Assembly (NCBI GenBank): GCA_002471345.1
Contig: DKPS01000047.1
Coordinates: 1 to 64,000, forward strand
Reading direction: 5' to 3'
Length of the DNA stretch: 64,000 nucleotides
Origin: Saprospiraceae bacterium UBA7328
GTDB taxonomy: Bacteria; Bacteroidota; Bacteroidia; Chitinophagales; Saprospiraceae
The notes beneath the pieces are model-generated. The model did no database searches. It was not told where the DNA came from and saw only the letters and a program-made list of their open reading frames with translations. Below, in pieces: positions 28,959 through 38,955 of the stretch (position 1 is the first letter of the stretch; the number at the start of each line of letters is the position of its first letter). Made by a program: the position numbers and the translations under genes.

Positions 28959-31900
28959 TTAGTTTGATCTGAGTAAAGTGACAGTCCCTCTGAATAAATC
29001 TACTGGTAGATCTGGGCGAGATACTTTGAGTATCCACATATACCCTCCTTCATCTAGAAGTTCACCATTCATATCTGTACCTCCCCAAGTATTGTCATAG
29101 TTATCAGCTTCAAAAACAAGCACTCCCCATCTATTATATACTCCTAGCTTGTTTGGCTCTATACCTCTTCTGCTCAAGCAGTCAATAACAAAAAAGTCAT
29201 TTTTGCTATCACCATTAGGAGAGATTATTGTAGCTCCTTCACAAAGTAGAGGTCCAAAACAATCTTCTACTACTACATCTTCAAATAATGCTTGACATCC
29301 ATTTGCATCTTCTACGGTGACTGTGATAGTTCCCTCAGACAGACCTTCTATTAAAGTTCCATTTACTATTCCATCAGAAGATGTTACAATATAAGTTCCG
29401 GCACCACCTGAAAGGTAATCTGAAAGTTCAATAGAACCATTGCTTCCTCCTATTGATGAACATCCATCTTGTGGGTCTCTTTCTGAGCTAAGAACAATTG
29501 GATCAGGTGGTCTGATATCGATCATTTGTTGATCTGTATTGCCACAAGCATCGGTAGCTAATATTACATATGTACCTTCTGATACAGTTATTGGAAGCGT
29601 AGTTTCTTCTCCATTGATAGAAATCGTAATAGGTCCGTCATTACAACCACCTACGACATTACCAGCAATCATTCCATTATTATCACCTGGACAGCTGATA
29701 CCAAATCCATTAAATCTAGTAGTTGATTCTGAAACGATATCTGAAAGAAAAAGTACTTCCCAATCTATTTCATATATCCTTACGCTGCTGCATCCAGCTG
29801 CATCTGAAATTGTAACAGTATAAGTGCCTGGAATCAATCCGTCTCTGCTCGCACCTGTAGCGCCATCTTCCCAAGCATAAGAGATATCTCCACCTGAGCT
29901 TGATGCACTTATTGAAATTGATCCATTATTTCCATCTATACTCGTTATTCCAGAAACCATAGCATCTACAATAATAGAAGAGTCTAGAACTGCAAATGTT
30001 TCAGTTGCTGTACAACCATTGTCATCCATTACTGTGACAGTATATGCTCCTCCAGGAATAGCTTGATGTATTGATGTATCTCCTAGCTCTATTGGTGAGC
30101 TGTAAGCATATGAGTAAGATCCACTAGCTACGGTTCCACCGGAGGCAGTTATAGTGAATTCACTTTCTGTATCACAATCTCTATTCGTTACATCTACACT
30201 AATTGTAATTGAGTCAGGAGAGTCAATTGTTACTTCTCTTGACGAAGTATTTCCTAATCCATTTGTAGCGGTTAATGTGTATGTACCTGGGGCTACTCCT
30301 GAAAGATTACAGTCACTACCCACAACATCCCCATCGGCATTGGTCCATTGACATGTTACACCCCCTGTCCCCATTACTTCTACGACAACAGCACCATCAG
30401 CTGCGCCAATACAACTTTCATTTGCTGCTTCAACTCCCGAAATCTGTGGATCAGAAGTACATTCTTCAATTGCCACATCACCATCAAACAAATCAACATC
30501 AAGGACATCATTATTCGAATCAGTGATTTCTATTAATATATTACCATCACTGATAATTTGGATGGCAGAACTTTCCATTTCACTACATGATCCAACACCA
30601 TTGAAGCAAACTTCAAAAATAGTAGAACAATTATCAATGGCTCCTGAGGATGAAAGAGGAGTCCAACTAACTCTAAGTCTATTTGGAGATATAAAATTGA
30701 AATTTGCATTGCCTAAATCCTGTAGGCCAAAATTATCTTGTCTTACATATTCGAGTACTGTCTCATCCCATGCCAATGTGAATTGCATAGATTGAACATC
30801 TGAAAAATTACCAACCTGTATAGCTACACAGACTTCTTCATTTTCTTCTACTTTAGTATTCTGAACGTATAATGCTAAATTAGATCCTAATCCGTCTGGA
30901 CAATTTGTAACTCCATCTACAGGACAATCAGTTCCTAGAGTTGCTGATCCATCGTCGATGAAGAATTCTTCTGACATTCCATTACCATTAGCTATTTCAA
31001 TGGCAAAATTTGGTAAATCCATAAATCCGACAACTGATTTCGCACCATCGGCACCAACAGCATCAAAACATATCTCAAACAGTACTTCGTCATCTGGAAC
31101 ATTAAGAGGGTCATCTCCTAGACCAATAATCCAAAGTAATCTCAGTTGACCTTGATCAGCACCAGCACTATTCACAGTTATACCGGAAAGTGCGCCATCT
31201 TGAATTCCTGTAAAAGAAACTATTGAAGGATCCCATGTCAGTCCTGTTTGTAAACTTGCTATGCTGCTAAAATTTCTTGCAGTTATAGGAAGGCAAAAGT
31301 TAATGGCTCCGTCAGAACAAACATCAGCAGCGATAAGACCAACACCAGTTTGATTACCACCGCCGCCACCGCCATCGTTTCCTATATCTACCTTGCCATC
31401 AGTGGTGAAGAATTCCTCGGACACTCCATCACCATTAGCTATTTCTATAGCAAAATTTGGAAGGCTAAGGAAACCAACTGGTGAAGATTGCCCATTTGTA
31501 CCTATCACATCAAAACACAATTCAAATAGGACCTCGTCATCACTCACAGTCTTTGGATTTTCACCTAAACCTATAATCCAAAGCATTCTTAATTCTCCCA
31601 TATCAGCGTTAGAAGCATTTACCGTAATACCTTCTATTGCCCTTTCAGTTATACCTGTAAAAGTTAAAATTGATTCATCCCAACTTACTCCAGTCTGTAT
31701 ACTTGCAATGCTATTGAAATTCTTAGTTGTGACTGGGACACATATGGTCGAAGCACCATTAGTCGCTACACTTGTAGCAATCAGTCCTACGCCATTTTCG
31801 TTTCCAGTGGTTCCTCCTTCTACTTGGAATCTGCCATTATCAGTGCAGACTTCTTCTGCAGTACCATCACCTGAAGCCACTTCGATGGCAAAATTAGGAA

Positions 31901-32762
31901 GAGACTCAAATCTGATATTTGTACTCTGTCCAGTATTGCCAATTACATCGAAACAAACCTCAAATACGGTCGATCCATCATCTAAGGAAATAGGATCATC
32001 ACCTAATCCAATGAGCCATAGCAATCTTAATTCACCACTTTCTGCATTAGCATCATTCGTTGATACCCCCTGCAAACCAACTTCATTAAGCCCAGTAAAT
32101 CTAAGAACATCACTATTCCAAGTGAGACCTGATTGTAGACTAGCTATGCTGGTAAACCTGTTTACTGTTATCGGGACGCAAATACTGCTGCCATTCCCTG
32201 CTGAAATGTTTTCTATGATCAGATCTACACAATTCATATTCCCTCCACTGGAGCAAGTACCATCGTCAATCTTTACATCACCACCACTTATTGTTACACC
32301 AATATCTTGTAAGTCTGTATTTATGATTTCTGTTATTCTTGGGATGTCTGATACGAACAAGGAGGTCTCATCACAATTAATTCCAACAGCTTGTAAACGA
32401 AGCGTAAAGAGTACGGTGCCATCATCAACAGATGCAGGTAAAGTACTTGTCAGACTCCATGAAACTGTAAACTGACCTTCATTCACAGCTTGTGCTGATG
32501 TCGGAGTACCTATGTTGCCTTCTGATGTAAATTCACTTAGGTCTGTGGTTACATTTTCTATTGATCTGAATTCGAAAACATTAGGGTCCCAGTTTATTGA
32601 AAATTGGGTAGAAACCAATTGGTTCCAATTCTCTACAGAAACATCAATGTCTACGGTAGATGAAGTTGTGCTAACTACAGCATCACTAAAATTAACTACG
32701 AGCTGCGAAAACGAAGCTGTAGTAATAGAAAAAAGCAGTGCTACAATGTAAATTCTTTTCAT
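28959..32762 (-). CDS. T9SS type B surface protein with five cohesin-like domains
   Basis: The 1267-residue protein has a signal peptide (end near 20, ASFSQ). Five cohesin-like beta-sandwich domains follow at about 21-168, 178-316, 325-462, 472-610 and 626-768. Domains 2-4 are near repeats with the shared core LRLLWIIGLG and LPNFAIEIANG. After them come SprB-like repeats (about 771-1110; CxGxxDG and PGTYTLT patterns) and a gliding-motility-associated CHU_C domain (about 1170-1267, ISPNGDSKNDFF, YNRWGVLVFE). Cohesins bind dockerins in cellulosome scaffoldins, and dockerin-bearing proteins are encoded next door (33201-36824) and at 48358-52608. It is co-transcribed with the PorP/SprF gene. Confidence 0.88.
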   Translation of the reverse strand: MKRIYIVALLFSITTASFSQLVVNFSDAVVSTTSSTVDIDVSVENWNQLVSTQFSINWDPNVFEFRSIENVTTDLSEFTSEGNIGTPTSAQAVNEGQFTVSWSLTSTLPASVDDGTVLFTLRLQAVGINCDETSLFVSDIPRITEIINTDLQDIGVTISGGDVKIDDGTCSSGGNMNCVDLIIENISAGNGSSICVPITVNRFTSIASLQSGLTWNSDVLRFTGLNEVGLQGVSTNDANAESGELRLLWLIGLGDDPISLDDGSTVFEVCFDVIGNTGQSTNIRFESLPNFAIEVASGDGTAEEVCTDNGRFQVEGGTTGNENGVGLIATSVATNGASTICVPVTTKNFNSIASIQTGVSWDESILTFTGITERAIEGITVNASNADMGELRMLWIIGLGENPKTVSDDEVLFELCFDVIGTNGQSSPVGFLSLPNFAIEIANGDGVSEEFFTTDGKVDIGNDGGGGGGNQTGVGLIAADVCSDGAINFCLPITARNFSSIASLQTGLTWDPSIVSFTGIQDGALSGITVNSAGADQGQLRLLWIIGLGDDPLNVPDDEVLFEICFDAVGADGAKSVVGFMDLPNFAIEIANGNGMSEEFFIDDGSATLGTDCPVDGVTNCPDGLGSNLALYVQNTKVEENEEVCVAIQVGNFSDVQSMQFTLAWDETVLEYVRQDNFGLQDLGNANFNFISPNRLRVSWTPLSSSGAIDNCSTIFEVCFNGVGSCSEMESSAIQIISDGNILIEITDSNNDVLDVDLFDGDVAIEECTSDPQISGVEAANESCIGAADGAVVVEVMGTGGVTCQWTNADGDVVGSDCNLSGVAPGTYTLTATNGLGNTSSREVTIDSPDSITISVDVTNRDCDTESEFTITASGGTVASGSYSYAYSSPIELGDTSIHQAIPGGAYTVTVMDDNGCTATETFAVLDSSIIVDAMVSGITSIDGNNGSISISASSSGGDISYAWEDGATGASRDGLIPGTYTVTISDAAGCSSVRIYEIDWEVLFLSDIVSESTTRFNGFGISCPGDNNGMIAGNVVGGCNDGPITISINGEETTLPITVSEGTYVILATDACGNTDQQMIDIRPPDPIVLSSERDPQDGCSSIGGSNGSIELSDYLSGGAGTYIVTSSDGIVNGTLIEGLSEGTITVTVEDANGCQALFEDVVVEDCFGPLLCEGATIISPNGDSKNDFFVIDCLSRRGIEPNKLGVYNRWGVLVFEADNYDNTWGGTDMNGELLDEGGYMWILKVSRPDLPVDLFRGTVTLLRSN
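30933..32231 (-). repeat. Three tandem cohesin-coding repeats of about 441 bp
   Basis: Codons 178-610 contain three consecutive units of about 147 codons (starting near 32231, 31790 and 31349). Each encodes the order SIASLQ, LTW, TGI, LRLLW, IGLG, VLFE and LPNFAIE. The similarity is seen in the protein and is probably also present in the DNA, suggesting recent duplication within the gene. Confidence 0.75.
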
Positions 32763-33200
32763 GAAGGATGATCTTCTATTAGTCTACAAAATTAACAATA
32801 CTTCTACAGTATTGTATGAAGTTGTGTAAAATAAGCCCTTCCTCATGCAAATCAATCTTTAGAACTGATAAGAGACCTCCAGATTGATCAGAATTTTCAC
32901 TTTTTGCCCATGAAAACCTTCAAAATATGGATGTCCAAAGAAGAATTTTTAAACTCGTTGGACACAGTCATTCTGATTCGAAGTACTCATTCTCAAACCT
33001 TATGAAAAAATGCAAATTTCTTAAATAGCTTAGTTACTTCTAACTAGACTCTCAGTCGAAAGTATTTCGCAAATTTTCTTAAAATAAAATTATCAGATAT
33101 TTACATCATCAAAGATGAGAGGTATACTTACAAGGTGATCAAAAGCTAAAGGTTATAAAACGATGCAAATGTATAATCATTGCACCTAAAATAAAAGCAA
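32763..33200. other. Intergenic region without a visible gene
   Basis: These 438 bases separate two large same-strand surface-protein genes. They hold the candidate promoter of the cohesin gene and small hairpins (7 bp near 32931-32956; a weak one near 33164-33184 that may end the dockerin-gene transcript). I see no coding potential. Confidence 0.5.
32787..32794 (-). promoter_or_regulatory. Candidate -7 element of the cohesin-protein operon
   Basis: On the minus strand this reads TAATTTTG, matching TAnnTTTG, 25 bases before the ATG. A 9-bp hairpin overlaps the upstream side (about 32795-32815). No clear -33 element is seen. Confidence 0.35.
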
Positions 33201-36200
33201 TCAATCCAAATAAATAATCTTACCTCTGATGTTTTGATTGTCGACTCTCACCTCATACATATATATTCCTGATGTTTGAAATAGATCAGTTGACGCTATC
33301 GTGATCTGACTTAATCCTTTATTCAAGTTGACATTTGGTCTTGTGAAGATCTTTTTACCATTAATATCAAAGACATTGATATCAGCTACATCATTACTTT
33401 TACTGAAAATATGTAATGTAGTTTTATCCTTAAATGGATTTGGAAAAGCTTCTATTTCAATAGACTCCTTATTGGAAGAGAGTATTCCAAAAGTCTTTGT
33501 TTCATGCTCAGAAGAGTACCATTCATTTTTAAACTCACCTGATAATGCGATTTGACTGTTTATTCTATCAAGATCTTCAATATGACCTTCTATTTCGAGA
33601 GCAAATAACTCATTACTTTCTGCATTCAGAATGTGAGAAATCACAACTTCACCTTCGTTTAAAATATATTCATCTCTATCTAGTGGCCGCATTTCATTGT
33701 CCAAGACTCTCGATACTTTGATGCCAGAACTTAATTCTAATTTGACTTGGAATGCCATTGCTACTTCAGAAGTACTGAATTCAATTACAGATTTACTATT
33801 ATCATGTCCTGAATTTATTTCCATATCAAGACCAAGGCTTTCGTTGCTTCTGCTATTTATCATCAGAGAGTTAGCAATTACATTAGCATTCACATCACCG
33901 ACCTTTACACCTATAAAATTGAACTCTCCTTCTCCCAGAATATCGTGACTTTCATCAAATCCCCATGGATTGAGAACATCATTGAATGTCTGATCAGCAT
34001 TTATAAATCTCCATGAAGAATTATTAGTAAATGAGTCGCTTATACCTAGAATCACTCTTCGTAAGTCTAATAAGTCTATGGCTGATACGCTCTCATTATT
34101 ATTAATATCTGCAGCTATAACTTTGTAAGGTGAATCAAAAGGTTTGACACCTAATATGTGTTGTTGAATAAGAACAAGATCTAAAGTGCTTACTCCATTG
34201 ATCATATCATCATTTTTAGATGTTATGACTTTATATTGACTTGGGGTCATCTCAGTGAATGCATACTGTCCATCTGCACCAGAAGCAGTGGAAGAGACGC
34301 TTTGATTGTCAACTGACATCAATTCTATGCTTACGTTCTCAACTGCATTTAATTCTTCAGTTTGAATAAGCCCCGATATGTTTACTGACCCAGAAGGACA
34401 AGCTCTTGATGCCCTATCATCAATAAGTACCTTTGTAAATTTAGTTTCTACAATCTGTCCATCGCTGTCAAATAATGCTACTTCAAGATCAAAGACTACT
34501 ACTAATGCTATGTCATCACAGTTAAATATCACTGACTCAGCAAAATCCCCAGCCTCATCTCTTTTTCTTACTCGGATATCTAAATTAGAGTAGCAAGGAT
34601 CACCTTCAGCTATATTAAAGAATGAGGCAGGTATTTCCACATCTCCATCTTCTTCCATCTCTACAGTAGCACCTGGAACGGGGACGTCAAAAATGATTCC
34701 TAAATCTATTTGACCTAAGTCAGATGGTACTATTTCAATAATCTGAGTATGATGCATCAATGCTAGATTAGTACAGAGGTCAACTATAGTATAATTTCTA
34801 AATACTTTTTCTGAAAAGATTACATCTTGGAATATTACCTCAACAAAATTGCATGCTCCTGAATTACTTAAAATATCAGCTAAATCTTGGGAAGTAGGCT
34901 CTATGTTATCACATTCTGAAACCTCTATATCCAATGGAACTGCGAAATCAGAAGTGTTAATTGTGTTCAGTCTTTCGAAGAATATTGTATCACCAGTACA
35001 TAATACAGAATTTGTATTATTTGAAGTGTCAATATATTGTACAACCAAATATCCTTCTCCACATCCAGTTTCCTGTCTTTCTAATTCAACTGCTTCTAAA
35101 CCAAGTTCTTGAGGAAGATAAGATGAAAAGTCATTACAGAAATCCAATGTTCCTATTGAAGAAGGACATGCAGGGGCGACAGAAGTATTACTCTTCACTT
35201 CTACTGTAGTCCAACACCTATTTTTCATACCTGATTCATCTTCTACTTCTAACATTACTCTCACGTCTTGATCTATATCAAATGCGTCGAATTTCACAAA
35301 AGAGCTATCAGGAGCATTGAGTTCAGTTTTACCATCTTCTCTCCATATTCTAAATATTAGATTATCGTCACAGTTGTCAAAACTCTTGTCATCTATTGTT
35401 GGGGGGAATATTTTGCCTTTATCATTATTGTTTAATGTCAAGACCGTTCTTGTATCACAAATAGCAATAGGAGGTTGTACATCATTCACATTTACATCCA
35501 TCCTTGTTGTATCGGCATTTCCACATACATCTTTGACAATGTATCTAATGCCACTCGTACCTATAGGTAGGATAAGAGGGTCTGGTGTATCTGTTGAATC
35601 TAAGTTTTGATACTTAGTTTCTATTGTGTATACTGATGTTCCCGGAAGCATATATTCTATACAAAATGTCCAATCGTTACATTCATCAGTTACAGTAGGT
35701 ACTGGAAGATCGACAACCATATTACAGGTATTACTGCCGGCATCTACATCTGGAATGTTTGGTAGAGAATAAATTGGTGGTTTGGTATCTTTTACTTCTA
35801 TGATTTGATTGACCACTCTCGGTGGACTGTTTTTACACCAATCTATAATGGTCCATCGTCTTATAAGTTTGTAGCTTTTACCACATATCTCAAATGGTGG
35901 TAAATCAATAAATGCAGCATTGATATTACAAAAGCCTACTCTTACAAAAGCTTCTAAATCTTCATCATATTCTACAATTGGCCTTCCACCTACATGTGGG
36001 AATGAACTCTCATCCAGATCGAAGAGCTCCCAAAAGTTGGGATAAATACATATACCGAACTCGTCTAATTTTTCTTGATCTATATCTTGTTCCCAATCTC
36101 CAAATCCAGAAGTCCCATCACATTCAAGTGCATCATCACCAATAAAATCTCTAGGATCCTCTACTTCATCAGAATCAAATTTGCTGAAGAATATAGTGTC

Positions 36201-36824
36201 AACACAATTTAGAATTACTTCACCTGCAGCTCCTATAAGATCAAATTCTATGAATCTTTGTGCTCCAAAATCATCAGAGCATAAGAGCTGTTGTAGCTGA
36301 TTTCTTACAATACTTACTTCAAAACTTGCTGTATCCGTACAGTTATCTTGTATTCCATCTTGCGCAAGGATCATTCTTCTTATAATGGCAGCAAGTTGTT
36401 CATCTGTTTCTCCAGGATCATTTTGATCTGAATCCAGACACATATAGGATTCGAATTCAGGGCAATCTATTATAGCTGGAATTTTATCTTCTACTCTTAT
36501 ATATCCCCAGCAGCTATTAGGGTTGTTTACTCCCGTTTCTAATACTTTCACTTTTATGATGCGACCTACATAATCCACACCCAGAACATTACCAGGTACA
36601 TTAAGTAAGTTGTCGTTTTCATCAAAAAACTGAAGCTCATAAGTACATGTTTCCTCTGGTTTTTCCAGAATAAAGTCTGTGCTGATTATTGCTTCACACA
36701 TCTCATCTACAGAAACCTGAATGGTATCATTACAATTAAATGAACCAGATGCGCATTGTCCGTAAGCACTTGAAAAAGAAGCACTTAGCATCAATATAAT
36801 GATCAAATTTTGAATATATTTCAT
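33201..36824 (-). CDS. Large T9SS type A surface protein with dockerin module
   Basis: The ATG at 36824 gives 1207 residues with a signal peptide (SSAYGQ); the longer frame begins with GTG and is less likely. Most of the protein is a chain of beta-sandwich or HYR-like segments, rich in Asp and in paired Cys, with a recurring WTIIDWC-type motif. Near the C-terminus is a carboxypeptidase-regulatory/CnaB-like domain (about 815-865). It is followed by a dockerin-type pair of calcium loops (about 866-930; GVSTLDLVLIQQHILG and DINNNESVSAIDLLDLRR). The end is a Por-type T9SS sorting domain (PNPFKDKTTL ... GIYMYEV). It is paralogous to the protein at 48358-52608. Confidence 0.85.
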   Translation of the reverse strand: MKYIQNLIIILMLSASFSSAYGQCASGSFNCNDTIQVSVDEMCEAIISTDFILEKPEETCTYELQFFDENDNLLNVPGNVLGVDYVGRIIKVKVLETGVNNPNSCWGYIRVEDKIPAIIDCPEFESYMCLDSDQNDPGETDEQLAAIIRRMILAQDGIQDNCTDTASFEVSIVRNQLQQLLCSDDFGAQRFIEFDLIGAAGEVILNCVDTIFFSKFDSDEVEDPRDFIGDDALECDGTSGFGDWEQDIDQEKLDEFGICIYPNFWELFDLDESSFPHVGGRPIVEYDEDLEAFVRVGFCNINAAFIDLPPFEICGKSYKLIRRWTIIDWCKNSPPRVVNQIIEVKDTKPPIYSLPNIPDVDAGSNTCNMVVDLPVPTVTDECNDWTFCIEYMLPGTSVYTIETKYQNLDSTDTPDPLILPIGTSGIRYIVKDVCGNADTTRMDVNVNDVQPPIAICDTRTVLTLNNNDKGKIFPPTIDDKSFDNCDDNLIFRIWREDGKTELNAPDSSFVKFDAFDIDQDVRVMLEVEDESGMKNRCWTTVEVKSNTSVAPACPSSIGTLDFCNDFSSYLPQELGLEAVELERQETGCGEGYLVVQYIDTSNNTNSVLCTGDTIFFERLNTINTSDFAVPLDIEVSECDNIEPTSQDLADILSNSGACNFVEVIFQDVIFSEKVFRNYTIVDLCTNLALMHHTQIIEIVPSDLGQIDLGIIFDVPVPGATVEMEEDGDVEIPASFFNIAEGDPCYSNLDIRVRKRDEAGDFAESVIFNCDDIALVVVFDLEVALFDSDGQIVETKFTKVLIDDRASRACPSGSVNISGLIQTEELNAVENVSIELMSVDNQSVSSTASGADGQYAFTEMTPSQYKVITSKNDDMINGVSTLDLVLIQQHILGVKPFDSPYKVIAADINNNESVSAIDLLDLRRVILGISDSFTNNSSWRFINADQTFNDVLNPWGFDESHDILGEGEFNFIGVKVGDVNANVIANSLMINSRSNESLGLDMEINSGHDNSKSVIEFSTSEVAMAFQVKLELSSGIKVSRVLDNEMRPLDRDEYILNEGEVVISHILNAESNELFALEIEGHIEDLDRINSQIALSGEFKNEWYSSEHETKTFGILSSNKESIEIEAFPNPFKDKTTLHIFSKSNDVADINVFDINGKKIFTRPNVNLNKGLSQITIASTDLFQTSGIYMYEVRVDNQNIRGKIIYLD

Positions 36825-36918
36825 CGTTAATTCTTTCGATTTTGGTTTCACCTTGAAAAACCGAGAGAGATTAAATTAATTGGAGAATTATAAAGGGCTG
36901 GGGGCCCTGGATGGCTAA

Positions 36919-37584
36919 TCAGACCAGCTGATTGTCGATTGCAAATTTTATCAGATTCACAGTATTACGTACTCCTAATTTTCTCATAATATTCTTACGA
37001 TGTACACCAACTGTTTGATCACTGATATATAGTTTTTCTGCTATTTCCTTATTATTCATAGCTCTTGTGATAAGTTCTAATACTTCGTACTCACGCTTAG
37101 TAAGCTTCCTCTGAAGTAAAAACCTGTCTTCAAGTCTATTTTTATTTATTCCGTTAGAAGTACTGTTTTTCTGAGGAGTGATATGAAGGCCTGAAGCCAA
37201 AAATCTACGTCCACCCATTACATCTGTAATACAGTCTTCTATTTCATCTTGGTCATTATTCTTAGAGTAATAACCGTCAGCACCTTTAGTAAATGCTTCT
37301 TTGACAAATTTGTGATCAGTGTAACCACTGACGATACACACTTTCAATTCTGGGAATTCCTTTTTGATATTAGGCAGAACAGAAAGACCGTTATCATCGC
37401 TAAGATTGAGTTCCATCATTAATAGATCTGGAGACATATTTCTTAAAATGGACATTAGATCCACCGTACTGCTAACTGCACCGATTATTTCCAGTCGATG
37501 TTCTCCTTGATTTATTAGGATTTCTTTGAATCCATCTAAGAAGAGTTTGTGAGCATCTGCTAGTACAACTTTTAAAGAAGTCAT
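36919..37584 (-). CDS. NarL/FixJ-type response regulator with atypical receiver (Glu at the phosphorylation site)
   Basis: The 221-residue protein has a receiver domain (1-125) and a C-terminal LuxR-type helix-turn-helix (about 150-215; LTKREYEVLELITRAMNNKEIAEKL, YISDQTVGVHRKNI). The receiver is unusual. The segment where the phospho-accepting Asp is expected reads LLMMELNLS, so Glu59 replaces Asp. The acidic pair at the N-terminus is reduced (LADAH instead of the usual DD). The conserved Lys is kept (SKNN). A Glu can mimic the phosphorylated state, so this regulator may be always on or controlled otherwise. No histidine kinase is nearby. The large dockerin-protein gene lies just downstream on the same strand. 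Confidence 0.88.
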   Translation of the reverse strand: MTSLKVVLADAHKLFLDGFKEILINQGEHRLEIIGAVSSTVDLMSILRNMSPDLLMMELNLSDDNGLSVLPNIKKEFPELKVCIVSGYTDHKFVKEAFTKGADGYYSKNNDQDEIEDCITDVMGGRRFLASGLHITPQKNSTSNGINKNRLEDRFLLQRKLTKREYEVLELITRAMNNKEIAEKLYISDQTVGVHRKNIMRKLGVRNTVNLIKFAIDNQLV

Positions 37585-37959
37585 AGAGAAAGTTATGTGT
37601 AAGTTTCGTTAAGTAGCTTTTTATATAAACTGTATCGCGATAGAAAAGGCAAAATGAATGCCAATAATATACCCTTTCTATATAACTCAATACATAAAAA
37701 AATTATCTAATGTGTATGATGCTTATTATGAGATATATATATCCATAAAATCAAATAGATATTTTTATTTGTTATATGGTTAATTAGGTTTAAGGTGTAG
37801 AAAATGGCTATAAATTTTAGATTTTAAGTAGAACTTTATTTAACCATTTTCCTCTAAGTCAAGAACGAAAAAAGGCCGAGAATATTCCCGGCCTTATCAA
37901 ATTAGAATTAATATTTGCAAGAGACGAAATCCATATGAATGAACCTATAATTGAATTAT
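37585..37959. other. Intergenic region upstream of the response regulator
   Basis: I see no convincing gene. The 72-residue open frame across 37472-37690 largely overlaps the response regulator gene and has no family features. The region contains the OmpA-gene terminator and the AT-rich upstream region of the response regulator. Confidence 0.5.
37867..37895 (-). terminator. Intrinsic terminator of the OmpA-like lipoprotein gene
   Basis: A 12-bp stem (37872-37883 with 37884-37895, one wobble pair, self-complementary centre) is followed on the minus strand by a run of seven T. Confidence 0.85.
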
Positions 37960-38745
37960 CTAACCAATTAATTCAGGTTCCTTTAGTAAGTCGAAGAATT
38001 GATCCAATTTAGGAGTCAATATTATTTCTGTTCTTCTGTTTTTACTTCTTCCTATTTGACTGCCATTATCAGCTTTTGGCAAATGTTCTCCTCTACCTGA
38101 AGCAGTAAGTCTTCCTGGAATAATATAAAAGTCTTGTTCTAGCTTTCTGACCACTGCCGTAGCCCTCAATGCACTCAAATCCCAATTGTCTTGATATCTA
38201 GTATTCCCAATAGGGAGATTGTCGGTATGTCCTTCTACAAGTACATTGAGTTGATCATTATCATTGATAATTCTTGATACTTTTTCCAATACTTTATTTG
38301 CACCAGGTAAGATATGTGAGCTTCCAGTATTAAAGAGTAACTTATCAGATATAGATACATAAACAGCACTACCTCTTACTTCTACTTCTATATCATCATC
38401 ATGAAAATCAATAAGAGAATTTCTAAGGTTATATACTAGAGCATCATTGATAGAATCTTTCTCTTCTATTATATCAGCAAGTTCAGCAATATATTCTTGC
38501 TGTCTATTCATTGACTCTAGAGAATTTTTTATACTTTCTGCCTCTGTTTGGTTTAGTACTGAAAGTTGTGCTAATCTATCAAGTAGACTGCCATTTGTAG
38601 TCTGCATGTGGTCTATCTGCTTTTCGAGCTGAGTTACTTGGGCAGATTTAGTAGAGAGTTCATTTTCTAATGATTGAATTTTCGGATTGTAGCAAGAAGA
38701 TAAACTCACTAAAGCAATCAGCATGAAATAAATCCTAGTTTTCAT
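37960..38745 (-). CDS. OmpA-family peptidoglycan-binding lipoprotein with coiled coil
   Basis: This 261-residue lipoprotein (lipobox VSLSSC, Cys18) has a long coiled coil (about 22-105). An OmpA C-terminal domain follows (about 125-245) with the core motifs LLFNTGSSHI, VEGHTDNLPIG, LSALRATAVV and GRSKNRRTEI. The domain binds peptidoglycan through its Asp and Arg, here in DNWDLSALR and KNRRTE. It probably ties the outer membrane to the wall or serves as a stator-like part. It is a single gene with a strong terminator. Confidence 0.92.
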   Translation of the reverse strand: MKTRIYFMLIALVSLSSCYNPKIQSLENELSTKSAQVTQLEKQIDHMQTTNGSLLDRLAQLSVLNQTEAESIKNSLESMNRQQEYIAELADIIEEKDSINDALVYNLRNSLIDFHDDDIEVEVRGSAVYVSISDKLLFNTGSSHILPGANKVLEKVSRIINDNDQLNVLVEGHTDNLPIGNTRYQDNWDLSALRATAVVRKLEQDFYIIPGRLTASGRGEHLPKADNGSQIGRSKNRRTEIILTPKLDQFFDLLKEPELIG

Positions 38746-38955
38746 TTTTCAAAATTTTTGTAATTGATAAATCACTGTCATTATCTTCTTTTATAGAAGA
38801 GAAGACGATTAAAAAAAGTAAACTTTATTTCATGGTATCATATTTTCATTCAAAACTATGAGCTCATTTAACATGAAACGATAGGTGAAAACCCTGATTT
38901 GAACTAAATTGTAGCTCCATTACTCTTTTGAAAGCCATACAATCTAGAAAACAAA

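Noticed and set aside
30933..32231. Regular repeats as a possible CRISPR array
   Set aside because: The repeat unit is about 441 bases and codes for a protein domain; there are no short identical repeats with unique spacers.
31393..32475. A 360-residue plus-strand open frame
   Set aside because: It lies antisense to the repeated cohesin-coding region, is rich in Ser, Pro and Thr as expected for a shadow, and matches no family. The minus-strand reading has clear domains, so this is not a gene.
37472..37690. A 72-residue minus-strand open frame
   Set aside because: It overlaps the start of the response regulator in another frame and has no features of its own.
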